DNA from: Acidobacteriota bacterium | Lineage (GTDB): Bacteria; Acidobacteriota; Terriglobia; Terriglobales; Acidobacteriaceae | NCBI GenBank assembly: GCA_018268915.1 | Contig: JAFDVQ010000003.1 | Location: forward strand, 186,001 to 250,000 | DNA: 64,000 bases | Reading direction: 5' to 3' | In this document: positions 8,684-17,383 of the stretch, piece after piece | Position numbering within the stretch: position 1 is the first letter of the stretch | How the letters are laid out: the number at the start of each line of letters is the position of its first letter | The notes under the pieces: generated by a model | What the model was told of the DNA's origin: nothing | What the model saw: the letters and a program-made list of their open reading frames with translations, nothing else | The model's database searches: none | Made by a program: the position numbers and the translations under genes

Positions 8684-9820
8684 ATGAATGCCACCGCAAC
8701 GCCTCCGGCCCGCCGGCAACTCCAGACACCTAAACCTCCTGCCTCCCCATTCCCATACAATCCCGGCTCGCTGCTCTCGGTGATGGACCTCGACCTTCCC
8801 GCAATCGGCCAACTGCTGGCGCGAGCCACCGCCCTCGAAAATCAGGACCCGCTCACACGCGACCGCATCCTTCTCAAGCGCCGCATCGCCCTGCTCTTCT
8901 ACGAGTCCTCCACACGCACCCGTACCAGCTTCGAGCTAGCCGCAAAAAGCCTCGGTGCTGACACCACCCTCGTCTCCAGCCTTTCCTCGAGCATTGAAAA
9001 AGGCGAGACGCTGAAGGATACCGGCCTCACCCTCCGCGCTCTCGGAGCCGAAGCCATCATCATCCGCCACAACTCCTCCGGCGCCCCCTGGCTCCTGGAA
9101 CAGGAAACCCGTCTCCCCATCCTCAACGCCGGCGACGGCATGCACGAACATCCCACGCAAGCCCTCCTCGACCTCCGAACGATCCTCACTCATCTCGATC
9201 CCTCTTCCAAGGCTGTCATCCTGAGCGATCGGAAATCGACTGTCATTCCGAGCGAAGCTTTCGCTGAAACAAAACAGACTGTCATCCTGAGCGGAGCTCG
9301 CCGAGCGAGCGCAGTCGAAGGATCCGCAGTATCCCCCTCCACCCTCGAAGGCGTCACCGTCACCATCGTCGGCGACATCCTCCACAGTCGCGTCGCCCGC
9401 TCCAACATGCTTCTGCTCCCGCGCCTCGGCGCCCACGTCATCCTCTGCGGACCGACCCAACTCCTACCCGACTCCGCCGCTAACGCCGGCCCCGGCATTA
9501 TCGTAGAGCGCGACTTCGAAGCCGCACTCCGCCAGTCGCAGGTCGTCATGATGCTCCGCATCCAGGCCGAACGCCTCGCCGGACAGCAAATCGATCTCGC
9601 CCAGTACAAAGATGCCTACCAGCTCACAGGCCAGCGTCTCGCCGCTCACGCGCCCAAAGCGCTCGTCATGCACCCCGGCCCCATCATCCGCGGCCTCGAA
9701 CTCACCGCCGGCGTCGCCGACGGCCCTCAATCCGCCATCCTCGAACAAGTCCGCCACGGTGTAGCCATCCGCATGGCTGTGGTAGAACGTGCGCTTACAG
9801 CGAAATCGACAATCGGTTGA
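8684..9820 (+). CDS. pyrB: Aspartate carbamoyltransferase catalytic subunit, with repeat-derived insertion
   Basis: It condenses carbamoyl phosphate with aspartate, the first committed step of pyrimidine synthesis. The carbamoyl-phosphate motif FYESSTRTRTSFE is near residues 72-84, HEHPTQALLDLR near 154-165, and VTIVGDILHSRVARSN begins near 223. At 378 residues it is longer than the usual 305-320. There is a Pro-rich N-terminal extension of about 30 residues, plus roughly 40 extra residues (about 177-217) between the HPTQ helix and the VGDILHSR strand. The extra residues are encoded by copies of a dispersed repeat (9213-9333) that keep the frame open. Catalytic motifs are intact, so the enzyme is probably functional. 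Confidence 0.93.
   Translation: MNATATPPARRQLQTPKPPASPFPYNPGSLLSVMDLDLPAIGQLLARATALENQDPLTRDRILLKRRIALLFYESSTRTRTSFELAAKSLGADTTLVSSLSSSIEKGETLKDTGLTLRALGAEAIIIRHNSSGAPWLLEQETRLPILNAGDGMHEHPTQALLDLRTILTHLDPSSKAVILSDRKSTVIPSEAFAETKQTVILSGARRASAVEGSAVSPSTLEGVTVTIVGDILHSRVARSNMLLLPRLGAHVILCGPTQLLPDSAANAGPGIIVERDFEAALRQSQVVMMLRIQAERLAGQQIDLAQYKDAYQLTGQRLAAHAPKALVMHPGPIIRGLELTAGVADGPQSAILEQVRHGVAIRMAVVERALTAKSTIG
9213..9333 (+). repeat. TGTCATCCTGAGCG-type repeat cluster inside pyrB
   Basis: Three consecutive partial copies begin CTGTCATCCTGAGCG (9213), CTGTCATTCCGAGCG (9239) and CTGTCATCCTGAGCG (9279). The last runs through GTCGAAGGATCCGCAGT, the common end of this family. The same family occurs outside genes at 13716, 47107, 58354 and 58930. 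In pyrB it is translated without a stop. Confidence 0.85.
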
Positions 9821-9839
9821 CAGTGAGGACGGTGCTTGC

Positions 9840-10301
9840 GTGTCTCGACCTGCAAAACTACATCGAGTCCTCCTCGCCTGTTGTGCAGGCCTTCTCGGAG
9901 TGCTCGTTGTTTACCGGTTCACCCAACCGGTGCTCTTCTATATCCACTCGGACTGCGCGTGCACCGACTGGTCCGACCGAGTTGAGGCATTCGCCGTTCT
10001 CAACCCTTTTCGCAACCGCGCTCCCGAACGAGCCGCAGACGGTTTTCTACTGGATCTTCGGGAAGGAAGAAGATCCAGCTACTCAACTCCGGAGTTGGCC
10101 TCCGACGCATCACAGGCGAAGTTGCGCTCTCTTCAATGGAAACTCAACTTTCGCGAAAACCAGTCAAACCGGGTCACTCTCTACTACAAACTCGACAAGA
10201 ACAGCCCAGGGGCTATCCCGGCGTACGATAGCGAAGGTTTGATCGAAGTCGAGAAGGCAAATGGAATCTGGAAGGCTGCAAAGTTCGATGTTGTTTGGTA
10301 A
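9840..10301 (+). CDS. Hypothetical membrane-anchored protein
   Basis: About 153 residues from the GTG at 9840; a longer start at 9789 would overlap the end of pyrB by 32 bases. The chosen start puts a short basic stretch (SRPAKLHR) directly before one hydrophobic helix (VLLACCAGLLGVLVVYRF), as in a signal anchor. The remainder is soluble, with a C-terminal segment ending WKAAKFDVVW. The ribosome-binding site is weak at either start. It lies between pyrB and pyrC on the same strand but has no recognisable link to pyrimidine synthesis. Base composition is less GC-rich than its neighbours. Confidence 0.6.
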   Translation: MSRPAKLHRVLLACCAGLLGVLVVYRFTQPVLFYIHSDCACTDWSDRVEAFAVLNPFRNRAPERAADGFLLDLREGRRSSYSTPELASDASQAKLRSLQWKLNFRENQSNRVTLYYKLDKNSPGAIPAYDSEGLIEVEKANGIWKAAKFDVVW

Positions 10302-10380
10302 CACAACTCACGTCATCGCCTAGCGATGACATTCGACAATTGCTTCACTCGCATGGGGTGACACAGTTCGGAGTCAAAGT

Positions 10381-11700
10381 ATGACAACACTCGTAATTAA
10401 AGGCGGACACCTCATCGATCCCGCCGCCGGCGTCGACGCCCCCAAAGACATCCTGCTCAAAGACGGCAGTGTCGCCGAGATCGCCGGCCCCGGCAAAATC
10501 AAAGTCAATGGCAATACAGGCCCCGACGTCCAGATCCTTGACGCCACCGGTCTCACCGTCGCCCCCGGCCTGATCGATATCCATGTCCACTTGCGCGAGC
10601 CCGGTCAGGCTCACAAAGAAACCATCGCCACCGGAACAGCAGCAGCCGCAGCCGGCGGATTCACAGCCGTAGCCGCCATGCCCAACACCATTCCGGTCAA
10701 CGACTCTCCCGAGATCACCCGCTGGATGCTCTCACCGGATCGCAGTGCATCCGTCCGCGTCTTCCCCATCGGCGCTGCCACTCGCGGTTCAAAAGGCGAG
10801 CAGATCAACGACTTCGCCGCCCTCAAGGCAGCGGGAGCCGTCGCCGTCACCGACGATGGTCACCCCATCCTCAAAGACAACATCATGCGCGAAACGCTCG
10901 CAGCCGCAGCGCGCGTCGGCCTCAGCGTCATCCAGCATGCTGAAGACACGCGCATGACCCAGGGCGCCAGCATGAACGCCGGCCCCACTGCCTTCAAACT
11001 CGGCCTTCGCGGCATGCCGCCGGAAGCCGAAAGCAGTTTAGTCGAGCGCGATATCCGCCTCGTCACCGAGCTCAAAGACGCGCGCGCTCACCTGCACGTG
11101 GCGCACACATCCACGGCTGCTGCCGTCGCCGCAGTCCGCAAGGCGCGCCGCAACGGACTCCGCGTCACCTGCGAAGTCGCGCCCCACCACTTCCTGCTCA
11201 CGGAAGAGCACGTCGGTCTATACAACACCAACGCCAAGATGAACCCGCCGCTTCGCTCAGCCGCCGATCGCGACGCCATGATCGAGGGCATCCTCGATGG
11301 CGTGGTCGATGCCATCGCCACCGATCACGCGCCGCACGCCGTGCATGAGAAGGAAGTCGAATTCGAACACGCCCCCAACGGAATCACCGGCCTCGAGACT
11401 GCTCTTGGCCTGTGCCTCCGCTGGCTCCACAAGGAGTGGAAGCTGCCCCTTGGCCGCGTTCTCAGCTTGCTGAGCGCGCAGCCCGCCGCGCTCCTCGGCC
11501 TCAAAGGCCGTGGCACATTGGCGGTGGGCAGTTTCGCCGACGTAGTTGTATTCGATCCCAAAGCCGAATGGACCTATCACGCCAAGGAAACTCGCTCCAA
11601 GGCGCATAACACCCCATTCGATGGCTGGACGATGCAGGGCAAAGTTCGCTGGACGATCAGTGAGGGCCGGATAGCCTTTTCAGCAACAACTCCCCAATGA
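10381..11700 (+). CDS. pyrC: Dihydroorotase
   Basis: 439 residues, the long (class I type) dihydroorotase of the amidohydrolase superfamily. It interconverts carbamoyl aspartate and dihydroorotate, the step after PyrB. The metal site DIHVHLREPGQ is near residues 64-74. Later metal and substrate blocks are VIQHAED, EVAPHHFLLTEEH and IATDHAPHAVHEKE. The C-terminus returns to the beta-sandwich (GTLAVGSFADVVVFDP). It follows pyrR and pyrB on the same strand, separated by one hypothetical gene. Identification is secure. Confidence 0.94.
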   Translation: MTTLVIKGGHLIDPAAGVDAPKDILLKDGSVAEIAGPGKIKVNGNTGPDVQILDATGLTVAPGLIDIHVHLREPGQAHKETIATGTAAAAAGGFTAVAAMPNTIPVNDSPEITRWMLSPDRSASVRVFPIGAATRGSKGEQINDFAALKAAGAVAVTDDGHPILKDNIMRETLAAAARVGLSVIQHAEDTRMTQGASMNAGPTAFKLGLRGMPPEAESSLVERDIRLVTELKDARAHLHVAHTSTAAAVAAVRKARRNGLRVTCEVAPHHFLLTEEHVGLYNTNAKMNPPLRSAADRDAMIEGILDGVVDAIATDHAPHAVHEKEVEFEHAPNGITGLETALGLCLRWLHKEWKLPLGRVLSLLSAQPAALLGLKGRGTLAVGSFADVVVFDPKAEWTYHAKETRSKAHNTPFDGWTMQGKVRWTISEGRIAFSATTPQ

Positions 11701-11780
11701 CAGGTCTTCGTCCCGGGGCAAAAGTATAAGAGCGGATATCCCGATCTCGGCCTTTCTGATCTTTTTCAGCTGATCCTTGC

Positions 11781-12017
11781 TTACGACGCCTTGCCTACCA
11801 GAGCCTGCTCTGCGCGCAGCCAATCTTCCGCATCGTGGCCGTGCTGGTATCCCCGCTCTGCCCATAGCTTGTGTGCCAGGGCTGCGATCTCTTCACGGCT
11901 CGCGGTCCGGATCTCCTGAACCTTCGATGAAGTCTTCTTCGCTGCAATGGCCTTTGGTGCGGACGCGGACGCGCTGGTCTTCTTCCGGGTGGTGGTTTTC
12001 TTCGTGGTCTCTGTCAT
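11781..12017 (-). CDS. DUF2934 domain protein
   Basis: 78 residues. An Ala/Ser/Lys/Thr-rich basic N-terminal half is followed by the DUF2934 signature REEIAALAHKLWAERGYQHG, then HDAEDWLRAEQAL. A strong TCAGGAGGTAAGAG ribosome-binding region precedes the ATG. The domain is frequent in Acidobacteriota and some Proteobacteria; its function is unknown. The Lys/Thr-rich tail suggests nucleic-acid contact, which is speculation. Confidence 0.85.
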   Translation of the reverse strand: MTETTKKTTTRKKTSASASAPKAIAAKKTSSKVQEIRTASREEIAALAHKLWAERGYQHGHDAEDWLRAEQALVGKAS

Positions 12018-12334
12018 CAGACTCTTACCTCCTGAAATTGTCAGGCCTGAGCGGATCTCGACTAAAATCCGCCACTTAACTGGCCATCTTCTTCAGGTTA
12101 CTAGATAGTCAAATGCTGATAAAGCAATAACTTGCCCGTCGTACCATTTCCGTCAGCGATCAGCCGCATCTTCATTGGTTCCAACGCGAAACCTTACGTG
12201 AATATCTATTAACGATTTCGCAATATGAAACCGCGCTCTAACTCATAACTCCTTGCTACTACTAGAGTCACCTGCCTATTCTTGTCACGCGCGGAATCGT
12301 GTCCCTCCATCCGCCTTCGAGGTCGTCACTCAAA
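12018..12334. other. Divergent intergenic region
   Basis: About 317 bases between the DUF2934 gene (minus) and the alditol oxidase-like gene (plus). It is AT-richer than its surroundings around 12110-12260 and should contain both promoters, but no pair of -35/-10 boxes was convincing. No palindromic repeat or small gene was found. Confidence 0.5.
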
Positions 12335-13693
12335 ATGGACAAGCGGGAATTTCTCAAATCCTCAGGAGCTTTCGTGGCCGGCACCATCGCCTCTCGTTTC
12401 TCGTCAGCGCAGCAGCCGCATGCTCAACAGCCAGCGCCTCACGAGAACTGGGCCGGCAACATCCACTACAGCACCGACCACGTCCACACTCCCGCCAACC
12501 TCGACGAAGTCAAAAAGTGCGTTAATGAGTGCTCCAAGCTACGCGCCCTCGGCTCCCGCCACTCCTTCAACCGCATCGCCGACAGCAACGCTAATCAGGT
12601 CTCCCTTGAACATCTGAACCAGATCGACATAGACGACAAGGCCCGCACCGTCACCGTCGGCGCTGGAGTCCGCTACGGTCAGCTTGCCCCCGTCATCGAC
12701 GCCAAGGGCTACGCACTCCCCAACCTCGCCTCGCTCCCTCACATCTCCGTCGCCGGAGCCATCGCCACCGCCACGCACGGCTCCGGCATCCACAACGGCA
12801 ACCTCTCCACGCCCGTCCGCGCCCTCGAAGTCGTCACCGCAAACGGCGACGTTCTCAACCTCTCCCGCGATAAGGACGGCCATCAGTTCGCCGCCGCAGT
12901 CGTCCATCTAGGCGTAGTCGGCATCGTCACACGCGCCACCCTCGACCTCGAGCCCACATTCCAGGTCGCCCAGACCGTTTACCAGGACCTCTCCTTCTCC
13001 GAACTCGAACACAACTTCGACGGCATCTTCGGCGCGGGCTACAGCGTCAGCCTCTTCACCGATTGGCAGAAACATCGCGCCACCCAGGTCTGGATCAAGC
13101 GCCGTCTCTCTTCAGGCGAGCAGCACACCACGCCGGACCTTTTTTACAACGCCAAACGTGCAACCAGAAAGTTGCATCCCATCACCGAGCATCCCGCTGA
13201 GAGTTGCACCGAACAGATGGGCGTCCCCGGCCCCTGGTACCAGCGCCTGCCCCACTTCAAGATGGAGTTCACACCCTCGAGCGGTCGCGAGCTCCAGACC
13301 GAGTACTTCGTCCCCCGCGAGCGCGGCTACGAAGCCATCCTCGCCGTCGAAAAGCTCAAGGACAAGATCACCCCGCACCTGTTCGTAACAGAATTGCGCA
13401 CCATCGCCGCCGACAACTTATGGATGAGCACCGCCTACCAGCGCGACTCCCTGGCCATCCACTTCACGTGGAAACCCGAGTGGGACACCGTCAAACAGAT
13501 CCTTCCTCAGATCGAAGCCCAGCTCAAGCCTTTCAACCCCCGCCCCCACTGGGCCAAACTCTTCACCATCCCGCCCGCCCAGCTCCAGGCCCAGTACACC
13601 CGCCTCGCCGACTTCAAGGCATTCGTCAACCAGCACGACCCAACCGGCAAGTTCCGCAACGACTTCATCCAGACAAACCTTTACTCAAGCTGA
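12335..13693 (+). CDS. FAD-linked alditol/xylitol oxidase-like protein, Tat-type signal
   Basis: 452 residues from the ATG at 12335; an upstream GTG at 12299 would add 12 residues before the export signal. The N-terminus (DKREFLKSSGAFVAG) looks like a Tat or Sec leader. The mature part begins ENWAGNIHYS, as in Streptomyces alditol oxidase. RALGSRHSFNRIAD contains the His that carries covalent FAD in that family, and SLPHISVAGAIATATHGSG is the FAD-binding loop. Conserved CTEQMGVPGPWYQRLPHFK and EFTPSSGRELQTEY follow. By family it oxidises polyols or aldonolactones with oxygen; the real substrate is unknown. Confidence 0.87.
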   Translation: MDKREFLKSSGAFVAGTIASRFSSAQQPHAQQPAPHENWAGNIHYSTDHVHTPANLDEVKKCVNECSKLRALGSRHSFNRIADSNANQVSLEHLNQIDIDDKARTVTVGAGVRYGQLAPVIDAKGYALPNLASLPHISVAGAIATATHGSGIHNGNLSTPVRALEVVTANGDVLNLSRDKDGHQFAAAVVHLGVVGIVTRATLDLEPTFQVAQTVYQDLSFSELEHNFDGIFGAGYSVSLFTDWQKHRATQVWIKRRLSSGEQHTTPDLFYNAKRATRKLHPITEHPAESCTEQMGVPGPWYQRLPHFKMEFTPSSGRELQTEYFVPRERGYEAILAVEKLKDKITPHLFVTELRTIAADNLWMSTAYQRDSLAIHFTWKPEWDTVKQILPQIEAQLKPFNPRPHWAKLFTIPPAQLQAQYTRLADFKAFVNQHDPTGKFRNDFIQTNLYSS

Positions 13694-13715
13694 TGAGGCG
13701 CGCCTCTCAACAAAG

Positions 13716-13830
13716 ACTGTCATTCTGAGCGAAGCCGGTCCGAAAGGACCGGCGCAACCGAAGAATCCGCAGTTGCTTTTGAGGAGTCAGTGCGGGTGCC
13801 CCCGGTCCCTCGCTTCTGGGGACCGGGGAG
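13716..13830 (+). repeat. Two adjacent repeats: TGTCATTCTGAGCG type and GGTCCCTCGC type
   Basis: 13716-13776 is a TGTCATTCTGAGCGAAGC...GAAGAATCCGCAGT element with an internal GGTCC/GGACC hairpin. 13794-13830 is the element GGGTGCCCCCGGTCCCTCGC with loop TTCT and right arm GGGGACCGGGG. The rest of the roughly 300-base gap before prfA shows no gene. Confidence 0.85.
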
Positions 13831-13996
13831 GAGGCCGATTGGATAGACTCGGTTTCGCGTTAGAATAGAACCAGCGCAATGACCCTCCACCAGCCCATAT
13901 CGGCTCTCCTCTAGCGGCTCCCGCCGCCACGATTCCCTGCGCCCATTTCCTTCAAGACCAAGAACCACTCCAAAACCTGAAAGCTCGGAGAGCCTT

Positions 13997-15070
13997 ATGC
14001 TGGACCGCCTCGAACAAATGGAGCAACGCTACAGCGACCTGCAATCGCAGTTCGCGCTACCTGAAGTCCTGAACGACCACGAAAAGTACCAGAAGATCGG
14101 CAAGTCCCTGCGCGAGATCGAAGAACCCGTCGAGAAGTACCGCGAGCTCAAGCAGGTCACCCAGGGCCTCACGGACGCGCGGGCCATGCTCGCCGAAACC
14201 GACCCCGACCTTCGCTCGATGGCGGAGGAAGAAATCGCAGCCCTCGAGCCGCGCAAAGCCGCACTCGAAGACGAGCTCCGCATCCTCCTCCTCCCCAAGG
14301 ACCCCAACGACGAGAAGAACGTCATTCTTGAAATCCGCGCCGGAACCGGCGGAGACGAAGCCTCTCTCTTCGCCGCCGAAATTTTCCGCATGTACACCCG
14401 CTTCGCCGAGCAGCACCGCTGGAAGGTCCAGGTCACCGACCTCTCCGAGTCCGGCGTCGGCGGCTACAAAGAAGTCATTGCCATCATCGAAGGCGACCGC
14501 GTCTACTCGCAGCTCAAGTGGGAGAGCGGCGTTCATCGCGTACAGCGCGTACCCGCGACCGAAACTCAGGGTCGCGTCCACACATCGGCCGTCACCATCG
14601 CTGTCCTCCCGGAAGCCGAAGACGTCGACGTCAAAATCGAAGCCAAAGACATACGCATCGACACCTTCTGCTCCTCGGGCCCCGGCGGTCAGTCCGTCAA
14701 CACCACCTATTCCGCCGTTCGCATCACGCACCTGCCCACCAACACCGTCGTCAGTTGCCAGGACGAGAAATCGCAGATCAAGAATCGCGAAAAAGCGATG
14801 CGCGTTCTCCGTACCCGCCTCTACGAAGTCGAGATGGAGAAGCAAAACGCCGAACTCGCCGCCGCCCGCAAGTCCCAGGTTGGCTCCGGCGATCGCAGCG
14901 AGAAAATCCGCACCTACAACTTTCCGCAGAACCGCCTCACCGACCACCGCATCGGCCTCACCCTCCACCAGCTAGACCTCATCATGGAAGGCCGCCTGCA
15001 ATCCGTCGTCGACGCCCTGGTCGCCCACTACCAGGCCGAAGCGCTCAAAGGCGATAGTCAGGCAGCCTGA
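13997..15070 (+). CDS. prfA: Peptide chain release factor 1
   Basis: 357 residues, the normal RF1 length. It recognises UAA and UAG stop codons and triggers peptide release. The GGQ motif is in [17 protein letters not shown] near residues 228-244. The codon-recognition PxT tripeptide is PAT in [13 protein letters not shown], which marks RF1 rather than RF2 (SPF). The N-terminal helical domain is complete ([12 protein letters not shown]). The last bases overlap the start of prmC, whose product methylates the GGQ glutamine, a common pairing. Confidence 0.96.
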   Translation: MLDRLEQMEQRYSDLQSQFALPEVLNDHEKYQKIGKSLREIEEPVEKYRELKQVTQGLTDARAMLAETDPDLRSMAEEEIAALEPRKAALEDELRILLLPKDPNDEKNVILEIRAGTGGDEASLFAAEIFRMYTRFAEQHRWKVQVTDLSESGVGGYKEVIAIIEGDRVYSQLKWESGVHRVQRVPATETQGRVHTSAVTIAVLPEAEDVDVKIEAKDIRIDTFCSSGPGGQSVNTTYSAVRITHLPTNTVVSCQDEKSQIKNREKAMRVLRTRLYEVEMEKQNAELAAARKSQVGSGDRSEKIRTYNFPQNRLTDHRIGLTLHQLDLIMEGRLQSVVDALVAHYQAEALKGDSQAA

Positions 15071-15966
15071 TGAAGATCCGTGAGTGGCTCCAGCACGGCG
15101 AGGGCATCCTCGCCGACAGCCCTCACCCGGACCGCGCCCGCCGCGACGCCGAGACCCTGCTCCTTCACCACATCGGCAAGAACAAAGCATGGCTCATGGC
15201 GCATGGCGAAGAAGAGTTCGCCGGCTGTTCCTCCATCGGATACGCCGCTCTCCTCAAACGCCGACAAAATGGCGAGCCCATCCAATACATCACCGGCGAG
15301 TGCGAATTCTACGGCCTTCCCTTTAACGTCACACCCGACGTCCTGATCCCCCGCCCCGAAACCGAACACCTCGTAGAGCGAACTGTCGCCCTAACCCGGA
15401 TGCTGGGTGCCCCAGGTCTCGATTTTGAGACCTGGGATGTCAAGAACTCCGATCGGCCCCTTCGGATCCTCGACGTCGGTACAGGCTCAGGCGCCATCAT
15501 CGTCGCCCTCGCCACTCAACTCCCCCAAGCCTCACTCACCGCCATCGACATCTCCGAACCCGCTCTCGCCATCGCACGACAAAACGCAGCCATCAACAAA
15601 GTCGAGGATCGAATCCGCTTCCTCCAGGGCGACCTCCTCACCCCCATCGCTAGCGAGCGATTCGAAATCATCGCCTCCAACCCGCCCTACGTCCCCAACA
15701 CCGACCGTGCCCTCATCTCGGTCGAAGTCCGCGAGCACGAACCGCACGTCGCCCTCTTCGGCGGACAAGACGGACTAGATATCTACCGCCGTCTCATCCC
15801 TGCCGCCTACAACGCCCTCGTCCCCGGCGGCTATCTCGTCTTCGAATTCGGGTTCAGTCAACAGCCCGAGATCGAATCTCTTCTCGCCTCCTCCAACTTC
15901 GAGCAAATCGAATTCATCCACGACCTCCAGGGCATCCCCCGCATCGCCTCCGCCCGCCGCCCCTGA
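15070..15966 (+). CDS. prmC: PrmC: release factor glutamine methyltransferase, with repeat-derived insertion
   Basis: 298 residues. It methylates the Gln of the release-factor GGQ motif using S-adenosylmethionine. The N-terminal helical domain has GEPIQYITGECEFYG. The methyltransferase domain has ILDVGTGSGAIIVALA and the catalytic SNPPYVP loop near residue 200. Between VERTVALTRM and PLRILDVGTG about 15 extra residues (around 112-126) are encoded by a palindromic repeat otherwise found between genes (15405-15438). The frame stays open and all motifs are intact. It is directly coupled to prfA (ATGA-type overlap). Confidence 0.94.
   Translation: MKIREWLQHGEGILADSPHPDRARRDAETLLLHHIGKNKAWLMAHGEEEFAGCSSIGYAALLKRRQNGEPIQYITGECEFYGLPFNVTPDVLIPRPETEHLVERTVALTRMLGAPGLDFETWDVKNSDRPLRILDVGTGSGAIIVALATQLPQASLTAIDISEPALAIARQNAAINKVEDRIRFLQGDLLTPIASERFEIIASNPPYVPNTDRALISVEVREHEPHVALFGGQDGLDIYRRLIPAAYNALVPGGYLVFEFGFSQQPEIESLLASSNFEQIEFIHDLQGIPRIASARRP
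15405..15438 (+). repeat. GGTCTC/GAGACC palindromic repeat inside prmC
   Basis: The element GGGTGCCCCAGGTCTC, loop GATTTT, GAGACCTGGGA matches intergenic copies at 21839, 44350, 58296, 58994-59220 and 63219. Here it is translated in frame within the linker before the SAM-binding strand of PrmC. Confidence 0.9.
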
Positions 15967-15980
15967 TCACCCAGAAATTT

Positions 15981-16084
15981 GGGTGCCCCCGGTCCCTCGC
16001 ATTTGGGGACCGGGGAGAGATGCTAAAGCAGAGACGGAACCAGCTGTGCCCCATTCATCGCGCGGCTTTTGCGCGATGAATGGG
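15981..16084 (+). repeat. GGTCCCTCGC element followed by a CCCATTCATCGCGC palindrome
   Basis: 15981-16020 is GGGTGCCCCCGGTCCCTCGC, loop ATTT, GGGGACCGGGG. 16045-16084 begins TGTGCCCCATTCATCGCGC and returns as GCGCGATGAATGGGA, a long near-perfect hairpin with constant outer words (TGCCCCATT ... ATGGG) shared with 17290 and 24992. Both lie in the gap before the alcohol dehydrogenase gene. Confidence 0.85.
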
Positions 16085-16151
16085 ATCGAGAATCCTCTGT
16101 GTACCATCCAGCCCAACCGCCTCATTTAAACTCGTCTCCGAAAGGAACTTC

Positions 16152-17198
16152 ATGCCGCAATCCAAAGGTTATGCCGCGACCGACTCGAAGACTCCGCTTG
16201 CTCCATTCAGCTTCAGCCGCCGCGAACCCGGTCCTACTGAACTCGTCATCGACATCCTCTTCTGCGGAGTCTGCCACTCCGACCTCCATATGTCCCGTAA
16301 CGAGTGGGGACAGGCTGTCTATCCCATGGTTCCCGGCCACGAAATCGTCGGCCGCGTCACCGCTGCCGGCAAAGACGTAAAGAAATTCAAAGCCGGAGAC
16401 ATCGCCGCCGTCGGTGTCATCGTCGACTCCTGTCGTCACTGCGCTCCCTGCAATCGCGGCGAAGAGCATTTCTGCGCTGAAGGCGCCACGCTCACCTATG
16501 CCAATAAGGACCGCGTCGACGGCTCCATCACCATGGGCGGATACTCCAGCAACTACGTCGTCGATGAGCGCTTCGCTCACACCGTTCCCTCGAATCTTGA
16601 CCTCGCTGCCGTCGCGCCACTCCTCTGCGCTGGTATCACTACCTTCTCCCCGCTCCGCCACTGGAACGTCGGTCCCGGAAAGAAAGTCGGCATCATCGGT
16701 CTCGGCGGTCTCGGCCACATGGGCCTCAAGTTCGCCCACTCCTTCGGCGCGCAGACCATCCAGCTCACCACATCCCTCAAGAAAAAAGATGACGCCACTA
16801 AGCTCGGCGCCGACGACGTCATCCTCTCCACCGACGACGCGCAGATGAAAAAGCACGCCGGCTCATTCGACTTCATCCTCGATACCGCCTCCGCGCCCCA
16901 CGCCATCGAGCCATACCTCAACCTCCTCAAGCAGGACGGCACCATGACGCTTGTCGGCCTCCCCGACAAGCCGCCCAGCGTATCCATCTTCAGCCTCATC
17001 TCCAAACGCGCATCCGTCGCCGGCTCCATGATCGGCGGCATGCCCGAAACGCAGGAGATGCTCGACTACTGCGGAAAGAACAACATCACCGCCGACGTCG
17101 AAGTCATTCCCATCCAGCAGATCAACGACGCCTTCGAACGCATGCTCAAGCAGGACGTCAAATACCGCTTCGTCATCGACATGTCCTCGCTTAAGTAG
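16152..17198 (+). CDS. Zinc-dependent NAD(P) alcohol dehydrogenase (YahK/cinnamyl-alcohol type)
   Basis: 348 residues from the ATG at 16152, chosen for the AAAGGA ribosome-binding site; an upstream start at 16080 would read through a repeat. Catalytic zinc ligands are in FCGVCHSDLH and GHEIVG. The structural zinc loop is CRHCAPCNRGEEHFC. The Rossmann nucleotide site is GLGGLGHMGLKFA near residue 180. By family it reversibly reduces aldehydes, usually with NADPH. It is flanked by repeats and appears monocistronic. Confidence 0.9.
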   Translation: MPQSKGYAATDSKTPLAPFSFSRREPGPTELVIDILFCGVCHSDLHMSRNEWGQAVYPMVPGHEIVGRVTAAGKDVKKFKAGDIAAVGVIVDSCRHCAPCNRGEEHFCAEGATLTYANKDRVDGSITMGGYSSNYVVDERFAHTVPSNLDLAAVAPLLCAGITTFSPLRHWNVGPGKKVGIIGLGGLGHMGLKFAHSFGAQTIQLTTSLKKKDDATKLGADDVILSTDDAQMKKHAGSFDFILDTASAPHAIEPYLNLLKQDGTMTLVGLPDKPPSVSIFSLISKRASVAGSMIGGMPETQEMLDYCGKNNITADVEVIPIQQINDAFERMLKQDVKYRFVIDMSSLK

Positions 17199-17227
17199 AT
17201 CCTAGTTTCTGCTCAAACAAAAAGACT

Positions 17228-17333
17228 GGGTGCCCCCGGTCCCTCGCACTTGGGGACCGGGGAGAGATGCGCGAAGTCGAAATGAGCTCGGGTGCCCCAT
17301 TCTAAACAGTCCATCAGGACTGTTTAGGGTGGG
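17228..17333 (+). repeat. GGTCCCTCGC element plus variable-core CTAAACAGTCC hairpin
   Basis: 17228-17266 is a GGGTGCCCCCGGTCCCTCGC copy. 17290-17333 has the constant left end GGGTGCCCCATTCT, then a stem AAACAGTCC-ATCA-GGACTGTTT, then the constant right end AGGGTGGGA. The same ends surround a different stem at 24992. Confidence 0.85.
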
Positions 17334-17383
17334 AACGAGAACATCAGAATCGTCTATCATCAACTCGCACCCGAGGTCACCCC

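Noticed and set aside
9817..10242. Alternative open frame over the membrane protein gene between pyrB and pyrC
   Set aside because: Its product is low-quality Ser/Thr/Arg-rich sequence; the other frame has a proper signal anchor.
13720..13968. Small minus-strand open frame before prfA
   Set aside because: It reads through two palindromic repeats and lacks a ribosome-binding site.
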